From the NCBI GenBank assembly GCA_003952965.2, contig RXIC02000004.1, positions 179,053 through 243,052 of the forward strand: 64,000 bases of DNA, written 5' to 3'. The notes below the pieces were generated by a model. The model was not told where the DNA came from. It saw only the letters and a list, made by a program, of their open reading frames with translations, and did no database searches. Shown here piece by piece: positions 63,752 to 64,000 of this stretch. The stretch comes from Morella rubra (taxonomy: Eukaryota > Streptophyta > Magnoliopsida > Fagales > Myricaceae). A program made the translations under genes and the position numbers. The first letter of the stretch is position 1, and each line of letters starts with the position of its first letter.

Positions 63752-64000
63752 GTAAGTGGCCACGAATCTCACTTGGAGCTTTGGATTTCCTGCATTGGTT
63801 GTCTTAAAGAATTATGTATGATTTTCTTTTATAGCTGTTTCGATATATTCTGGTAGGGCTAGTAGGTGATTTTAATTTTCCGAGTGCGATTTAGTTGTTA
63901 TTTTAGGGGCAGCCTCTAAGATTTCTATCAGCTCTCCATTTATGACAGCTATCTTATCTCACTATAGAATCAAAAGAACACTTTCAAGAGAACTCCGGTA

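Overview
The window is nuclear DNA of a flowering plant, most likely a woody eudicot. It has AT-rich intergenic DNA, short GT-AG introns, many nested MITEs and LINE/LTR relics, and plant-only gene families (phytepsin with a plant-specific insert, WRKY, CSLB, PLS-class PPR). No species can be named from sequence alone. All intron-containing genes were reassembled by hand from splice sites, reading phase and family knowledge.

Layout. (1) 164-5181, minus: a complete 13-exon vacuolar aspartic proteinase, with a leader intron up to about 5880. (2) 7159-9987: a direct tandem duplication without genes. (3) 10539-12956, minus: a complete 5-exon group IIb WRKY factor of the WRKY6/31/42 type. (4) 13-25 kb: gene-poor DNA with microsatellites and a long-TIR transposon (18442-20098) holding a nested hAT-like element (18991-19796). 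(5) 25516-30068, minus: a dienelactone-hydrolase-family gene whose catalytic-cysteine exon survives only as a fragment of about 57 bp. (6) 31148-32581, plus: an intronless PPR gene. (7) 32.9-39.3 kb: nested MITEs, a LINE fragment, a zinc-knuckle relic and a SINE with a MITE in its poly(A) tail. (8) 39541-43639, plus: a complete 9-exon cellulose-synthase-like gene of the CSLB/CSLH type. (9) 44470-48782, plus: its tandem copy, a pseudogene with stops and frameshifts. (10) 48.8-55.2 kb: copia pieces and a LINE interrupted by two MITEs and a 3.1-kb probable solo LTR. (11) 58481 to beyond the window, plus: a CNOT9/Rcd1-like gene, six exons visible, with a repeat-rich first intron.

The gene order carries the strongest biological message. 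A phytepsin next to a WRKY6-type gene recalls Arabidopsis At1g62290/At1g62300 and At4g04460/At4g04450. DLH, CSLB, CSLB, Rcd1-like recalls At2g32520-At2g32550. These comparisons come from memory of the Arabidopsis map, not from a search. The genes do not form one pathway: they cover vacuolar proteolysis, stress and phosphate transcription control, organellar RNA processing, cell-wall polysaccharide synthesis and mRNA deadenylation. I saw no clearly new biological system. The best leads are the DLH gene that lost its nucleophile exon while keeping a frame-preserving exon skip, the duplication at 7.1-10 kb with many clean deletions, and the layered transposon insertions.
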